Part shown: positions 8,865 through 18,450 of the stretch, piece by piece
Position numbering within the stretch: the first letter of the stretch is position 1
Layout of the letters: each line of letters starts with the position of its first letter
Assembly (NCBI GenBank): GCA_903871335.1
Contig: CAIQGE010000026.1
Location: 1 to 64,000, forward strand
Source: an uncultured Actinomycetes bacterium
GTDB taxonomy: Bacteria > Actinomycetota > Acidimicrobiia > Acidimicrobiales > RAAP-2
Length of the DNA: 64,000 nt
Direction of reading: 5' to 3'
Made by a program: the position numbers and the translations under genes
Notes under the pieces: generated by a model
Database searches by the model: none
Seen by the model: only the letters and a program-made list of their open reading frames with translations
Told to the model about the DNA's origin: nothing

Positions 8865-11144
8865 ATGGTTGACTCGTTGCGCTCCACGTCGGCGCGCACC
8901 TCGGGCCCGACCCGGGGTGCGATCACTCCGCCCGCTTCTCGCAGCTTGCCCCGTCTCATCGGTCTCGGTCGACTGGGGCTTCTGCTCGCCGGATCGGCGT
9001 GGGTGGTTTTTCTCTTCGGACTGATCTTCGGCACCTTCGGCGACACGCACTGGGGGAACACTCGCTGGGCCCTCGAGGCGACCGGCTACGCGATCATCGT
9101 CACCTTGATGCTCATGTCAACGTCGGCCTACCTGGTCGCACGTGGTGGGTATCTCCACCGCGTTGGTCGCAGGGCCCTCACTCCACGTGCGGAGCTTGAG
9201 GCGTACTTCCTCGACCACCAGCCGACCGCGACGGTACTGATTCCTTCGTATCGCGAGGAGCCTCGCGTCATCTTGCAAACCATGATGTCCGCGGCTCTGC
9301 AAGAATTCCCGTCCAAGCGCGTGGTCCTCTTGATTGACGATCCCGCGAATCCAACCGAACCCCACAACATCGAACTTCTCGAAGGTGCGCGCCGCGTGCC
9401 TCTCGAGATTCAACGAATCCTCGCCAACCCGCGGCGGCGCTTCGAGGAATCACGTGATCGCACCGCAGCGCTAATTGCCGAGGGACGACCGGAGCCCTCG
9501 CCGGATGACCTCGTTCGACTCAGCGAGGACTTCGCCCACGCGGCTGCGTGGCACGAACAGTTGGCCGAGCGCTGGCAGTGCTACGACCACACCGACGAAT
9601 TCTTCGTCGAGCACGTCCTACGTGAACAGTCGGTGTCACTCCAGAAGGTCGCGAATGCGCTCGTCGAAGCGGTCGCGTCGCACCAGACGATGTCCTGGCG
9701 TCGCTACCGGCAACTGCTCCAGCGTCTCGTGTCCATTTTCTCGGTCGAACTGTCGAGTTTCGAACGCAAGAGTTTCCCGGTGCTCAATCACGAACCCAAC
9801 AAGGCCATGAACCTGAACAGCTACTTGGGTCTCATGGGATCGAGTTACGTGACCCACGAGACGGCCGAAGGAACCCTGCTCTACCGCTGCGGCACCAATG
9901 ACGCGGCGGCGACGATGCACGCGCCGCGCACGGACTACGTCGTGACCCTGGACGCCGACAGCGTTCTTCTTCCCGAGTACTGCTTGCGCATCGTGCACTT
10001 GATGGAGCAACCCGAGCACGCCAAAGTCGGCGTCGCGCAGACGCCGTATTCCTCGTATCCGGATGCGCCGAGTCGCGTGGAGCGCATGGCGGGTGCGACG
10101 ACGGACCTCCAGTACATGTTGCACGTCGGCATGTGCCACTACGACGCCGCCTTCTGGGTGGGCGCCAACGCGGTGCTGCGCATGGACGCCATTGAGGAAC
10201 TCCGTCGCGTCGAGGGTCACGGGCAACTGGTGGCCCGGTTCCTGGCGGACCGCACGCCGATTGAGGACACCGAGTCCACACTCGATCTTACGATGCGAGG
10301 GTGGTCGATCTTCAACTACCCGGCCCGACTCGCCTACAGCTGCAGCCCCCCGGACTTCGGTGCGCTCACCATTCAGCGTCAGCGCTGGAGTAACGGCGGA
10401 CTGGTTATTCTCCCGAAGCTCGCCGCCCACCTGCGCGCCCGACGCCAGCGCGACGAGAAGGTTCGCTCGGCCGAAGTACTCCTTCGTGCGAACTACTTGG
10501 CGTCCATCGCGTGGACGACGGCGGGACTTCTCGTTCTGCTCGCGTATCCCTTTACCAACACGGTCCTGCTCGCCCTCGTCATCGTGATGAGCTTGCCCTA
10601 TTTCCTGGTGATGTCGAGTGACCTGCACCACTTGGGGTACCGGCGACTCGACGTACTGAGAATCTACGGATTCAACCTCATCATGCTGCCGGTCAATGCC
10701 TCGGGCGTTCTGCAGTCGCTGCAACAACTGGTCACCGGGTCCAAGTCGGTCTTCCGGCGAACTCCGAAGATCTCGTCGCGCACCGTGGCACCGGCCAGTT
10801 TCGTGATTCTGGCCTGGATCATCGTCGTTGGTTCCGCCCTCATGATGATTCTCAATTTTCACGATCACCGCAACCTGTCCGCCACCTTCGCCGCTATCAA
10901 TCTGGTGCTGGCGGCCGCCTCCGTCGTGAGCCTCATCGGAATCCGTCACTCGATCACGGACGTCTGGGTGGCCATTCGGGGATTCATCTTCGTGCCGGTC
11001 GCCACCACGACGACGGCGACCGAAGAACCAAGCGATACGTGGGCGGGCATCCTCTTCGACGGTCGTGACGAAAAGCCTCGTCCCGCGCAATCCCGTATCT
11101 TCGAAGACCCCGAAGATCTTCTCGGTGAGTCCGTGAGCGCGTGA
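8865..11144 (+). CDS. Large membrane glycosyltransferase, family GT2 (cellulose-synthase-like)
   Basis: A 759-aa protein. Two N-terminal TM helices precede the GT-A domain: VLIPSYREEP near residue 124, LDADS near 362, an IEDTEST motif near 465 and QRQRWSNGG near 503. At least five TM helices make up the C-terminus. An insertion of about 200 residues, rich in acidic and basic residues, separates the first Asp region from DADS and is longer than in typical cellulose synthases. I chose ATG 8865 because AAAGGGG lies 7 nt upstream; GTG 8847 lacks a site. The next gene overlaps its stop by 4 nt. It probably makes a beta-linked exopolysaccharide with the GH18-like partner. Confidence 0.87.
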   Translation: MVDSLRSTSARTSGPTRGAITPPASRSLPRLIGLGRLGLLLAGSAWVVFLFGLIFGTFGDTHWGNTRWALEATGYAIIVTLMLMSTSAYLVARGGYLHRVGRRALTPRAELEAYFLDHQPTATVLIPSYREEPRVILQTMMSAALQEFPSKRVVLLIDDPANPTEPHNIELLEGARRVPLEIQRILANPRRRFEESRDRTAALIAEGRPEPSPDDLVRLSEDFAHAAAWHEQLAERWQCYDHTDEFFVEHVLREQSVSLQKVANALVEAVASHQTMSWRRYRQLLQRLVSIFSVELSSFERKSFPVLNHEPNKAMNLNSYLGLMGSSYVTHETAEGTLLYRCGTNDAAATMHAPRTDYVVTLDADSVLLPEYCLRIVHLMEQPEHAKVGVAQTPYSSYPDAPSRVERMAGATTDLQYMLHVGMCHYDAAFWVGANAVLRMDAIEELRRVEGHGQLVARFLADRTPIEDTESTLDLTMRGWSIFNYPARLAYSCSPPDFGALTIQRQRWSNGGLVILPKLAAHLRARRQRDEKVRSAEVLLRANYLASIAWTTAGLLVLLAYPFTNTVLLALVIVMSLPYFLVMSSDLHHLGYRRLDVLRIYGFNLIMLPVNASGVLQSLQQLVTGSKSVFRRTPKISSRTVAPASFVILAWIIVVGSALMMILNFHDHRNLSATFAAINLVLAAASVVSLIGIRHSITDVWVAIRGFIFVPVATTTTATEEPSDTWAGILFDGRDEKPRPAQSRIFEDPEDLLGESVSA

Positions 11145-12727
11145 GCGTTCTGCCTCGCGTCGAGTCCGCGTCGCCCTCGGGCGTGACGGAACGTCTCAGT
11201 TACTCACGAGCGAGTTTCGTGATGGTCCTCGTCATCATGGCGGTCTTCGGTACGGGCGTGGGCCTGTGGAAGTTCTCGGTCGCGATGGCGACGCCCGCCG
11301 GCGTGGCGACGATCAAGACATCAACCTGGTACGCGCCCTACGTGGACGTGACCCTGCCTCCGACTTACAACTTCCAGGACACCACTCAGGTAGGCGCGAA
11401 CAACGTCGTGCTCGGCTTCGTCGTGGGTGGGGGCAGCAACGGTTGCACGCCTCTGTGGGGTGGGTCGTACAACTTCCAGCAGGCCGCTTTGAAATTGGAC
11501 CTCGATCGTCGCATCGTGCGTCTTCGCCAGGCGGGGGGAGACGTGGTCGTCTCCTTCGGAGGCGCCGTCAACACGGAACTCGCGTCCTCGTGCACCGACA
11601 CGGTGGCCTTGGCGCAGGCGTACTCGTCGGTGATTGATCACTACGGGGTATCGACCATTGACTTCGACCTCGAGGGCAAGAATCTCACCGACATTCCCGC
11701 GGGGGTTCGTCGCGCGCACGCCCTCGCGGCGATCGAGGGCAGCGAGCGAGCTCGCGGGGAGCAACTGAATGTCTGGGTGACTCTCGGGGTGACCCCCGCC
11801 GGCCTGCCGGCGGATGAAATCACGGCGCTCGACCAACTGCTCACTGCTCGCGTGCAATTGGCTGGCGTCAATCTTCTGACGATGAACTATGGAGCCTCGC
11901 GGCCGTCCAGCCAATCGATGTCGGACGCCTCCATGTCGGCCTTGCGCGCGAGTGCCGGTCAGATCAACCAGCTGTATCAGGCTTACGGCGTGCACTTGTC
12001 AACCAAGGAACTCCACCGCATGCTCGGCATTACGCCCATGATCGGTCAGAACAGCGTGCTGACGGACAAATTCTCCCTGGCTGATGCGACGACCTTCTAT
12101 AACGAGGCGTTGAGCTACGGCGTGGGTCGCCTCTCGATGTGGTCACTCAATCGCGATACACCATGTGGTGGCAACGCGAATCAGTCCATTGCGAGCAACT
12201 GGTGCAGCGGGGTCATTCAAGAACCCCTCGCGTTCTCTCATCTTTTCGCGTCCGACACCGTCTCGTTACCCTCGAGCAAGTTGCCGCGTTCGACGACCTT
12301 GCTCGGGTGGTCGGACACCGCCGTGCTCGGACACGCGCCCTATGACCCGTGGCGTCAGCTACGCGAATACGTGCCCGGCGCTCGAGTTGTCTGGGATGGA
12401 CAGGTGTATCAAGCCAAGTGGTGGAACGTCGGACAAGTCCCCGACGCCGTCGTCGCGCACCCGTGGGATTCGCCCTGGGTCGTACTCGGTCCCGTTCTCC
12501 CCGACGAGGCGACCACCACGACGGTGCCCGTTGGCACGGCGCCACAGTGGGTCTCCTCGACGAATTACAGCTACGGCACGCGCGTTGAGCGACACGGGAT
12601 TATTTACACGGCGCAGTGGCAGAACCAAGGATTCGATCCCGCGTCGGATCCGGACAACACGTGGCAAAATCCGTGGACCCCGCTGTCACCCGCACCGGGG
12701 AGCGATTACGCCGGTGCAAATTTGTGA
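11141..12727 (+). CDS. Secreted GH18-like protein with two chitin-binding-type modules
   Basis: A 528-aa protein. An uncleaved or signal-anchor TM lies at residues 26-46, followed by a TIM-barrel GH18-type domain with IDFDLEG near residue 172, giving the DxDxE catalytic signature in which the Glu is the acid. From about residue 400 there are two CBM5/12-like modules (QVYQAKWWNVGQVP and IIYTAQWQNQGFDP with surrounding Trp), joined by a TTTTVPVG linker. It probably hydrolyses or edits N-acetylglucosamine-containing polymer. It overlaps the stop of the synthase by 4 nt (GTGA). The substrate could equally be a non-chitin glycan. Confidence 0.82.
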   Translation: MSVLPRVESASPSGVTERLSYSRASFVMVLVIMAVFGTGVGLWKFSVAMATPAGVATIKTSTWYAPYVDVTLPPTYNFQDTTQVGANNVVLGFVVGGGSNGCTPLWGGSYNFQQAALKLDLDRRIVRLRQAGGDVVVSFGGAVNTELASSCTDTVALAQAYSSVIDHYGVSTIDFDLEGKNLTDIPAGVRRAHALAAIEGSERARGEQLNVWVTLGVTPAGLPADEITALDQLLTARVQLAGVNLLTMNYGASRPSSQSMSDASMSALRASAGQINQLYQAYGVHLSTKELHRMLGITPMIGQNSVLTDKFSLADATTFYNEALSYGVGRLSMWSLNRDTPCGGNANQSIASNWCSGVIQEPLAFSHLFASDTVSLPSSKLPRSTTLLGWSDTAVLGHAPYDPWRQLREYVPGARVVWDGQVYQAKWWNVGQVPDAVVAHPWDSPWVVLGPVLPDEATTTTVPVGTAPQWVSSTNYSYGTRVERHGIIYTAQWQNQGFDPASDPDNTWQNPWTPLSPAPGSDYAGANL

Positions 12728-12762
12728 TGGTGCAGTTCTTGAACAACGACCACGAGGTCACA

Positions 12763-15276
12763 ATGAAGGAGAAGGCGTTGACGAATCCCCTCAAGAAGCG
12801 GGCGCGTGTCACGCGCACGCTCGGACGGTTCACGGCGGTTGCGCTCGGCGTGGCGGTGCTTACACCCGTCACGGCGAACGTTGCGGGCGCACAGAACCTG
12901 CCCACCCACCCCATGATCATGGTCTCCACCGGTGAACTCACGACCTGTGCCGTCACTGGTGCCGGACACGCGGTGTGTTTCGGACTCGATCACGACGGTG
13001 AACTCGGCGACGGGGGAACCGCGAACTCGAACTACCCCGTTGTCGTCAAGGGCGTTGGTGGCAGCGGTGATCTCTCGAATGTCGTCTCGCTGTCGACGGG
13101 CTTCTTTAGTTCCTGTGCGGTACTGGCTGATACGTCGGTCGTCTGCTGGGGCATGAACGACCACGGACAGCTCGGTGACGGAACGACCAAAGGTTCCTCC
13201 ACGCCCGTACGAGTAAAGGGTGTGGGCGGAACGGGCACGCTCTCCGGTGTGCGCTCGGTGTCCGTTGGCCACCAGTCGGCGTGCGCCCTGTTGACCTCCG
13301 GCGGCGTCGTCTGTTGGGGATACAACGATCACGGCCAGCTCGGCGACGGTTCCCTGCAGAGTTCCTCGGTACCGGTCGCGGTCAATGACACGACGGGCAT
13401 CAATAATCTCTCCGGGGCCAGCCAGATCTCCGTTGGTTTCGACGAAGGTTGCGTGGTCCTGAGTGACGCCAGCGTCCAGTGTTGGGGCATCAACAGTTAC
13501 GGCGAACTCGGAAATCAGACGACCAAGGAATCAGCGTTGCCCGTGGATGTCGCCGGCGTGTCGACCAGCACCTTGAGCAATGTTGTCCAAGTCGCTGTCG
13601 GTTACTTCTCCGTGTGTGCGCTGCTGAGCGACCAGAGTGTCGTGTGCTGGGGCGAGAACGGGTACGGGCAGCTCGGCAACAATTCAACTTCTCCGAGCTC
13701 GCGCCCTGTCGCGGTGGTCGGTGTTGGTGGCTCGGGCACTCTGTCCAACGTGAAGGACATCGCCGCTGAGGGTAAGACGGCGTGTGCGGTGGTCGGCACG
13801 AATGTTGCGTGTTGGGGTAATGGCACCCAGGGTGAACTCGGCAACGGCACGACGTCATCGTCGCTGACCCCCGTACTGGCTTTCGGCGTGACCGGTTCGG
13901 GCACCCTGGCTGGTGCGACCCAGGTGGACACGAGTTTTGGCGGGACCACGTGTGCGTTGCTCGACATCACTCAAGTTCGTTGCTGGGGTGAGAACGGTGT
14001 CGGAGAGATCGGTCGCTCCGGCGCGTCGAACACCACCGTGCCGGCCGCGAGTCGCGGCGTGCTCGGAGTGAGTCTCCTGATTTTGGCGGCCAGTCCGCAG
14101 GCCCCGAACGTCGAGGCGACGCCCGGTGACGAGTCGGCCCAGGTCGACGTGTCGGTGGCCTTCGACGGTGGATCGCCGATCACCTCGTATTCGGTGACGG
14201 CGGTCGACAAGACGAACGCGAGCCGTGGTGGTCAACACGTCACGTCGTCCTCGAGTCCCGCGACGGTGAACGGACTGAACAACGGCGACACCTACGTTTT
14301 TGACGTCACCGCCATCAACGATCTCGGGACGTCTCCCGTCGGCACCAGCAACTCGGTCATTCCGGCGGGCAAGCCCGGTGCGGCCACGTCGGTCACCGCC
14401 TTGCGTCACAACGGAGGACTCGTCGTGCGCTTCGCGGCTGCTCGTCCCAACGGCCGAGCGGTATCGAACTACGAGGTGACCGTGGTCGACCTCGATAACA
14501 ATGCCGTGCCGAACGTGATTGCGGATGGAGCCTCGAGCCCCGTGAACGTGCCCTCGGTGACCCAGGGTGATCGCTTGCAGGTGACCATTGTCGCGACAAA
14601 CTCCGTCGGTGACGGCCCCGCCAGTACTCCCGTTGTCGTTCTGGCGCTCGGACTGCCGGGCGGACCCGACGTCGTGAGCAATGTCTCGGCCATCACCACC
14701 CTCGTGTCGTCGAGTGCCTCGGTGGGCATTTTCGCCATGAATTCTTCGGAACTCTCCAGCACCATGGCGGCGCAGGTTCACTCATGGGCGAAGAGCATCG
14801 CTCACGCGGAGACCAGCTTGACCGTGAGTTGGCAGGCACCCGCCAGCCCCGGACGTTCCGCGGTGACGAGCTATCTCGCAACCGCGTTCCCGAGTGGCAA
14901 GCACTGCGTGAGCACCACGACGTCGTGCGTCATCACGGGGCTGCGATCAACGACTCATTACAACGTCACGGTGATTGCGCGCAGCGCGGTCGGTACCTCG
15001 GTCCCGGTCAGCTCGTCCGTGGTCGCACCGTCCATTGGCATAATCCACCTCGTGGGATACGCCGAAGCCGGCGCCAAGCCGGAGCACTTGCACCAGTTGA
15101 CGCTCGATCGAGCGAAGTCGGTCGAAGCGGCACTCCTCAGTGCACTGCACGCCCTCCACGTCGCCGCGCCGACCATCACTGTCGCCGGTGGCGGTGCTAC
15201 CAACTTCGTGGGCGGTAAGCCGGACACCGATGCGGACCGCCGAGTGGTGGCGACGTTGTCGCTGCCGCGCGCGTAG
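12763..15276 (+). CDS. Surface protein: RCC1 beta-propeller, fibronectin type III, OmpA-like tail
   Basis: An 837-aa protein. The signal peptide runs to about residue 43 (ATANVAGAQ-like). Seven RCC1-type blades follow (residues 50-430), each carrying a Cys pair: a Cys in CAV/CALL about nine residues before a CWG or CFG, then GELG/GQLG. Two to three fibronectin type III domains (about 440-760; GDTYVFDVTAIND, THYNVTVIARSAVG) come next. The last 75 residues (RAKSVEAALL, GGATNF, DADRRVVATL) resemble the OmpA/MotB peptidoglycan-binding domain. I chose ATG 12763 for its signal peptide and the GAGG site; ATG 12727 would prepend 12 residues. It follows the GH18-like gene closely and may be co-transcribed. 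Confidence 0.83.
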   Translation: MKEKALTNPLKKRARVTRTLGRFTAVALGVAVLTPVTANVAGAQNLPTHPMIMVSTGELTTCAVTGAGHAVCFGLDHDGELGDGGTANSNYPVVVKGVGGSGDLSNVVSLSTGFFSSCAVLADTSVVCWGMNDHGQLGDGTTKGSSTPVRVKGVGGTGTLSGVRSVSVGHQSACALLTSGGVVCWGYNDHGQLGDGSLQSSSVPVAVNDTTGINNLSGASQISVGFDEGCVVLSDASVQCWGINSYGELGNQTTKESALPVDVAGVSTSTLSNVVQVAVGYFSVCALLSDQSVVCWGENGYGQLGNNSTSPSSRPVAVVGVGGSGTLSNVKDIAAEGKTACAVVGTNVACWGNGTQGELGNGTTSSSLTPVLAFGVTGSGTLAGATQVDTSFGGTTCALLDITQVRCWGENGVGEIGRSGASNTTVPAASRGVLGVSLLILAASPQAPNVEATPGDESAQVDVSVAFDGGSPITSYSVTAVDKTNASRGGQHVTSSSSPATVNGLNNGDTYVFDVTAINDLGTSPVGTSNSVIPAGKPGAATSVTALRHNGGLVVRFAAARPNGRAVSNYEVTVVDLDNNAVPNVIADGASSPVNVPSVTQGDRLQVTIVATNSVGDGPASTPVVVLALGLPGGPDVVSNVSAITTLVSSSASVGIFAMNSSELSSTMAAQVHSWAKSIAHAETSLTVSWQAPASPGRSAVTSYLATAFPSGKHCVSTTTSCVITGLRSTTHYNVTVIARSAVGTSVPVSSSVVAPSIGIIHLVGYAEAGAKPEHLHQLTLDRAKSVEAALLSALHALHVAAPTITVAGGGATNFVGGKPDTDADRRVVATLSLPRA

Positions 15277-15731
15277 GACAACACCACCCACGGGAGAATG
15301 AACGACTACGCCATTGGTGACGTCGGTGTTCGAGGCCGTCCGTCGGTGCGAGAGCACCGCTCAAATCTCCATTGAAGCTTTGCCCAGGGACGACGGGCAC
15401 GGTGACCTTCAGACGTGTTGATGCCCACTCAGGTATCAGCATGTCTGAAGATGGTCGGGCGAACCTCATGATGACGAGCCAATCGCTAGAACCGCGACTG
15501 GCTAATTGGGATCTTCGGAAATGAGCGGGGTCGGGCGCTCGCGACAGCAAGCACCGAGCGCTAGAACGGACTTCTGGGTACCCCACCCATCCGGCGGTCG
15601 GGGACACCCCGGGACATAACCCACGCAGAACGTCGTCCCAGTCGGGTCACGCCTGGTCGCAGACATCTAGCGGATTCTTGTTGATTATGTGAATTTCCAC
15701 ATAATCATGTCTATTTCGATAGACTTGACTC
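15277..15731. other. 455-bp intergenic region upstream of the AAA ATPase
   Basis: No supported gene. Short frames on both strands lack a start site or a recognisable family. The base composition falls towards AT near the downstream gene, and a perfect palindrome lies at 15682-15707. The region may be the left border of an acquired segment carrying the ATPase, but I see no attachment repeat or integrase. Confidence 0.45.
15682..15707. promoter_or_regulatory. Perfect 10-bp inverted repeat upstream of the AAA ATPase
   Basis: TGATTATGTG (15682-15691) and CACATAATCA (15698-15707) are exact inverse complements separated by AATTTC. The site is AT-rich in otherwise GC-rich DNA and ends 24 bp before the ATG at 15732. 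It looks like an operator for a dimeric regulator. No regulator gene is adjacent. Confidence 0.6.
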
Positions 15732-16913
15732 ATGGACCCGCGTACAAACCCCTACTCGCCCGGAGCCGGAGTACGTCCCGTGGAGCTCGTGGGGCGAGAT
15801 GAGCAGATCGAGTCTTTCGAGATCGTTCGTTCTCGAGCGGAGGCCGGCCGGCACGCTCAGAGCATCGTCTTCTATGGGCTCCGTGGTGTCGGGAAGACGG
15901 TCCTCCTCAATGAGCTCTATTCCAACGCCCTTAGAGCAGGTTGGATCGCTGCGAAGATCGAAGCTGATCTCGGGTCGGATCGCATTCCTTTCCGAAACCA
16001 GGTGGCGGCCGCACTAAACCAGGCGCTTCGACAGACTCAAGCACGAGGTGTTCCTGGCCGGTTCGTCGCAAGGGTGCTGCGGACTTTCAGGTCCTTCTCG
16101 CTGACTGCCTCACCCGATGGTTCGTTTTCAGTGGGGATCGATGTCGATCCCGAACGAGGTCGGGCTGACACCGGCTCAATCTTGGCTGACCTGAGTGACT
16201 TGGCGATCGACTTGGCTGAGGCGGCAAAGGAGCTGGGAGTTGGCTCAGTCCTCTTCATCGATGAGATGCAGCATCTGTCTGTCGAGGAGCTCGGAGCTGT
16301 CTGCCAAGCGTCGCATGAGGCCAGTCAACGTCAGTTGCCATTCTTCGTGATCGGCGCAGGGCTTCCGAACCTCCCTGGATTGCTCGCCGAAGCGAAGTCC
16401 TATTCCGAGCGTCTCTTCAACTACGCAAGGATCGATCGGTTGAACGACCAGGATGCACACGCTGCGCTCGTCCTCCCCGCACGAGACGAAGGCGTCGAGT
16501 GGAACGCAGACGGTGCCGCGGTGGTACTCAACGCGTCGGGCGGATACCCTTACTTCATTCAGCAGTTCGGGCAGACGACCTGGAATGCGGCTGTGGCATC
16601 TCCAATCAATGAGGTTGACGCAGCAGCTGGAGTGCGCGAAGGATGGGCTCTCCTCGACGTGGGCTTCTTTCGGGCGCGATGGGAACGTGCCACGCCCGCG
16701 GAACGTGACTACCTAGGCGCAATGGCGGAGGACGGCGACGGACCAAGCTCGACGGGTGAGATCGCTAATCGACTGAGTAAGAAGGCCACGTCACTTGGAC
16801 CAACTCGAGCGGGTCTGATCTCCAAGGGGCTTGTGTACGCGCCCGAGCACGGTCTCATCGCTTTCACAGTTCCAGGCATGGCCAACTTCATAAGTAGGCA
16901 AGTCCGGCACTAG
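15732..16913 (+). CDS. AAA-type ATP-binding protein (ORC/Cdc6-like AAA_16 type)
   Basis: A 393-aa P-loop ATPase. Walker A is GLRGVGKT at residues 49-56, Walker B VLFIDE at 173-178, and the region after residue 330 (EIANRLSKKATSLGPTRAGL) reads like a winged-helix domain. Such proteins are common in actinobacteria as orphans of unknown role. The base usage (GATC-rich, fewer CGC/CTC) differs slightly from neighbours, and the upstream palindrome and lack of partner suggest an acquired gene. The function is unknown: possibly nucleic-acid remodelling, defence or replication-linked. Confidence 0.8.
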   Translation: MDPRTNPYSPGAGVRPVELVGRDEQIESFEIVRSRAEAGRHAQSIVFYGLRGVGKTVLLNELYSNALRAGWIAAKIEADLGSDRIPFRNQVAAALNQALRQTQARGVPGRFVARVLRTFRSFSLTASPDGSFSVGIDVDPERGRADTGSILADLSDLAIDLAEAAKELGVGSVLFIDEMQHLSVEELGAVCQASHEASQRQLPFFVIGAGLPNLPGLLAEAKSYSERLFNYARIDRLNDQDAHAALVLPARDEGVEWNADGAAVVLNASGGYPYFIQQFGQTTWNAAVASPINEVDAAAGVREGWALLDVGFFRARWERATPAERDYLGAMAEDGDGPSSTGEIANRLSKKATSLGPTRAGLISKGLVYAPEHGLIAFTVPGMANFISRQVRH

Positions 16914-16970
16914 ATGTCGTTGACCTTCTCGGGTCCATTGGTGCCTCGCTCTCGGCGGTAGGTGATGGCA

Positions 16971-17213
16971 TCAGGTGGGGCCTCGTCTCGTTGCGATCAT
17001 CCAGACCGCGCATCCAAAGCCGACCAGACCGAAGACGGCGCCTAGGTAGACAGCCGCTCCAGCCAGCAGGCCAAAGCTTCTGCAGCCAGTCACGGCGAAG
17101 GGGATTGCGGCGACCAGACCGGGCCAGAATCCCGTTTGGCGTCGAACGCATCGCAGGTAGACCAGAGGGCTCCGATTCGGCCACTTTGCGTACCAAGATC
17201 GCTCAAGCGTCAC
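16971..17213 (-). CDS. Small hypothetical membrane protein
   Basis: An 80-aa frame from GTG 17213. Two hydrophobic segments (residues 29-45 and 47-74, e.g. AAVYLGAVFGLVGFGC) and a basic N-terminus make it a plausible two-helix membrane protein. No ribosome-binding site is strong, and no family is recognised. It sits alone between the ATPase and the esterase, so a chance frame is possible. Confidence 0.4.
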   Translation of the reverse strand: MTLERSWYAKWPNRSPLVYLRCVRRQTGFWPGLVAAIPFAVTGCRSFGLLAGAAVYLGAVFGLVGFGCAVWMIATRRGPT

Positions 17214-17312
17214 GTCTGAGGAAAGAGCCGTTCAGGAGCAGTTGCACACCTAGTTACAGACAAACATTACGCATCGGCACGCGCGGCAGAAGTGCCGTTC
17301 CGGGGCAGGCAA

Positions 17313-18347
17313 CTACCGCACGGCGAAGTCAGCGAGGTCGCGCGCCGTGCTGGCTGTGATCTCGGGGCAGACGATCGGAATGAGTTCGGTCGCGTGCATC
17401 GTGCCGAGCACCACGCGGCCTCGTGCGGCGACTCCGGCCGCGAGAAGGAGTCGGTAGAACGCGATGCCCTCATCACGCAGGGGATCGCATTCGTTCACGC
17501 TGATCACGGTCGGGGGGAATCCGCTCACGTGCTCGGTGGCGGCGAACAGGGGCCACGCTTCAGGATCCTCGTTCTCGTAGGCCTCCGGTCCATACCCCAT
17601 ATAGGTCTGATTGGAGTGGAGCTCTAGGAAGATTCCGTTGTTCTCGATGGAGCTCGGAAGATCTTCGCGGGGGTACTTGCCCGCAATATAAGGGCACAGC
17701 GCGTAGAAGCCTTTGACGAGACCGAGGTCGCCTTCGCGCTGCAGCCGCAGTCCGACGGCGAGGGTGAGGTTCCCGCCACCACTCTCACCGGCGACCGTGA
17801 TCTGGCTCGCGTCGACGCCAAATTCGCTCGGGTGTTCGTGGACGTACCGAAGACCGGACAGACAATCATTCAGCCCGCCCGGGTAGGGCGCGAGGTCGCC
17901 GGACGTTGATGGTTGCACTGAATTTCGGAAATCGGGCATCACCACGACGAGACCATGATGAGCGAGGATCTTGCCCCACGCGCGGTAATTCCCGAGCGTG
18001 CAGGACATGGTGGCCATCCCTCCACCGTGGATGTAATAGACGCACGGGAGCACGCGGTCATCGTCGGGACGGATCACTTGGAGGGGTATCTGATTCCCGT
18101 CGGGTTCGCTGCGAATTGTGATGGTACTGACGCGCAGCCCATCTTGAGGCACCACCTCGTCAGTGTCCATGCCGTCGGTGATTTGACGCAGCAGATCCGC
18201 TGCGGCGAGTGCTTCGGGAGAATTGGCGGCGGCAATCATGTCCTCGCGACTCTCGACGTCCCGCGGTGCACCCATGGGGGCGAAGAGGGGAAGGAGGGCC
18301 TTGACACGTGGGTCGAGACGGGGGTCGGTGTCGGGGTTGTATGCCAT
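17313..18347 (-). CDS. Alpha/beta hydrolase, hormone-sensitive-lipase family esterase
   Basis: A 344-aa esterase. It has the oxyanion motif HGGG near residue 108 and the nucleophile Ser in GESGGG near 187. The Asp in NECDPLRDEG and the His in GTMHATEL near the C-terminus complete the triad. This order is that of family IV (HSL) carboxylesterases, which hydrolyse short acyl esters. It is cytoplasmic (no signal seen). I chose ATG 18347, with GTG 18350 directly before it. It reads away from the regulatory RNA at 18451 and is not obviously linked to its neighbours. Confidence 0.85.
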   Translation of the reverse strand: MAYNPDTDPRLDPRVKALLPLFAPMGAPRDVESREDMIAAANSPEALAAADLLRQITDGMDTDEVVPQDGLRVSTITIRSEPDGNQIPLQVIRPDDDRVLPCVYYIHGGGMATMSCTLGNYRAWGKILAHHGLVVVMPDFRNSVQPSTSGDLAPYPGGLNDCLSGLRYVHEHPSEFGVDASQITVAGESGGGNLTLAVGLRLQREGDLGLVKGFYALCPYIAGKYPREDLPSSIENNGIFLELHSNQTYMGYGPEAYENEDPEAWPLFAATEHVSGFPPTVISVNECDPLRDEGIAFYRLLLAAGVAARGRVVLGTMHATELIPIVCPEITASTARDLADFAVR

Positions 18348-18450
18348 CACGTCACCATAGATTCCGTCGCCCGCGTGGTGGATGACTGTGCCTCACGCGA
18401 CCCGTGGCTCGGTGCTCGGGCGCGGTCGGAACGCGGTAGGTTGCAGATAC

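Noticed and set aside
9636-11090. Long minus-strand frame opposite the second GT2 synthase
   Set aside because: Shadow of a gene with complete GT2 motifs; composition is His/Arg/Gly-rich without domains.
15197-15607. Minus-strand frame in the 15.3-15.7 kb spacer
   Set aside because: It overlaps the C-terminus of the surface protein, has no ribosome-binding site and no recognisable domain.
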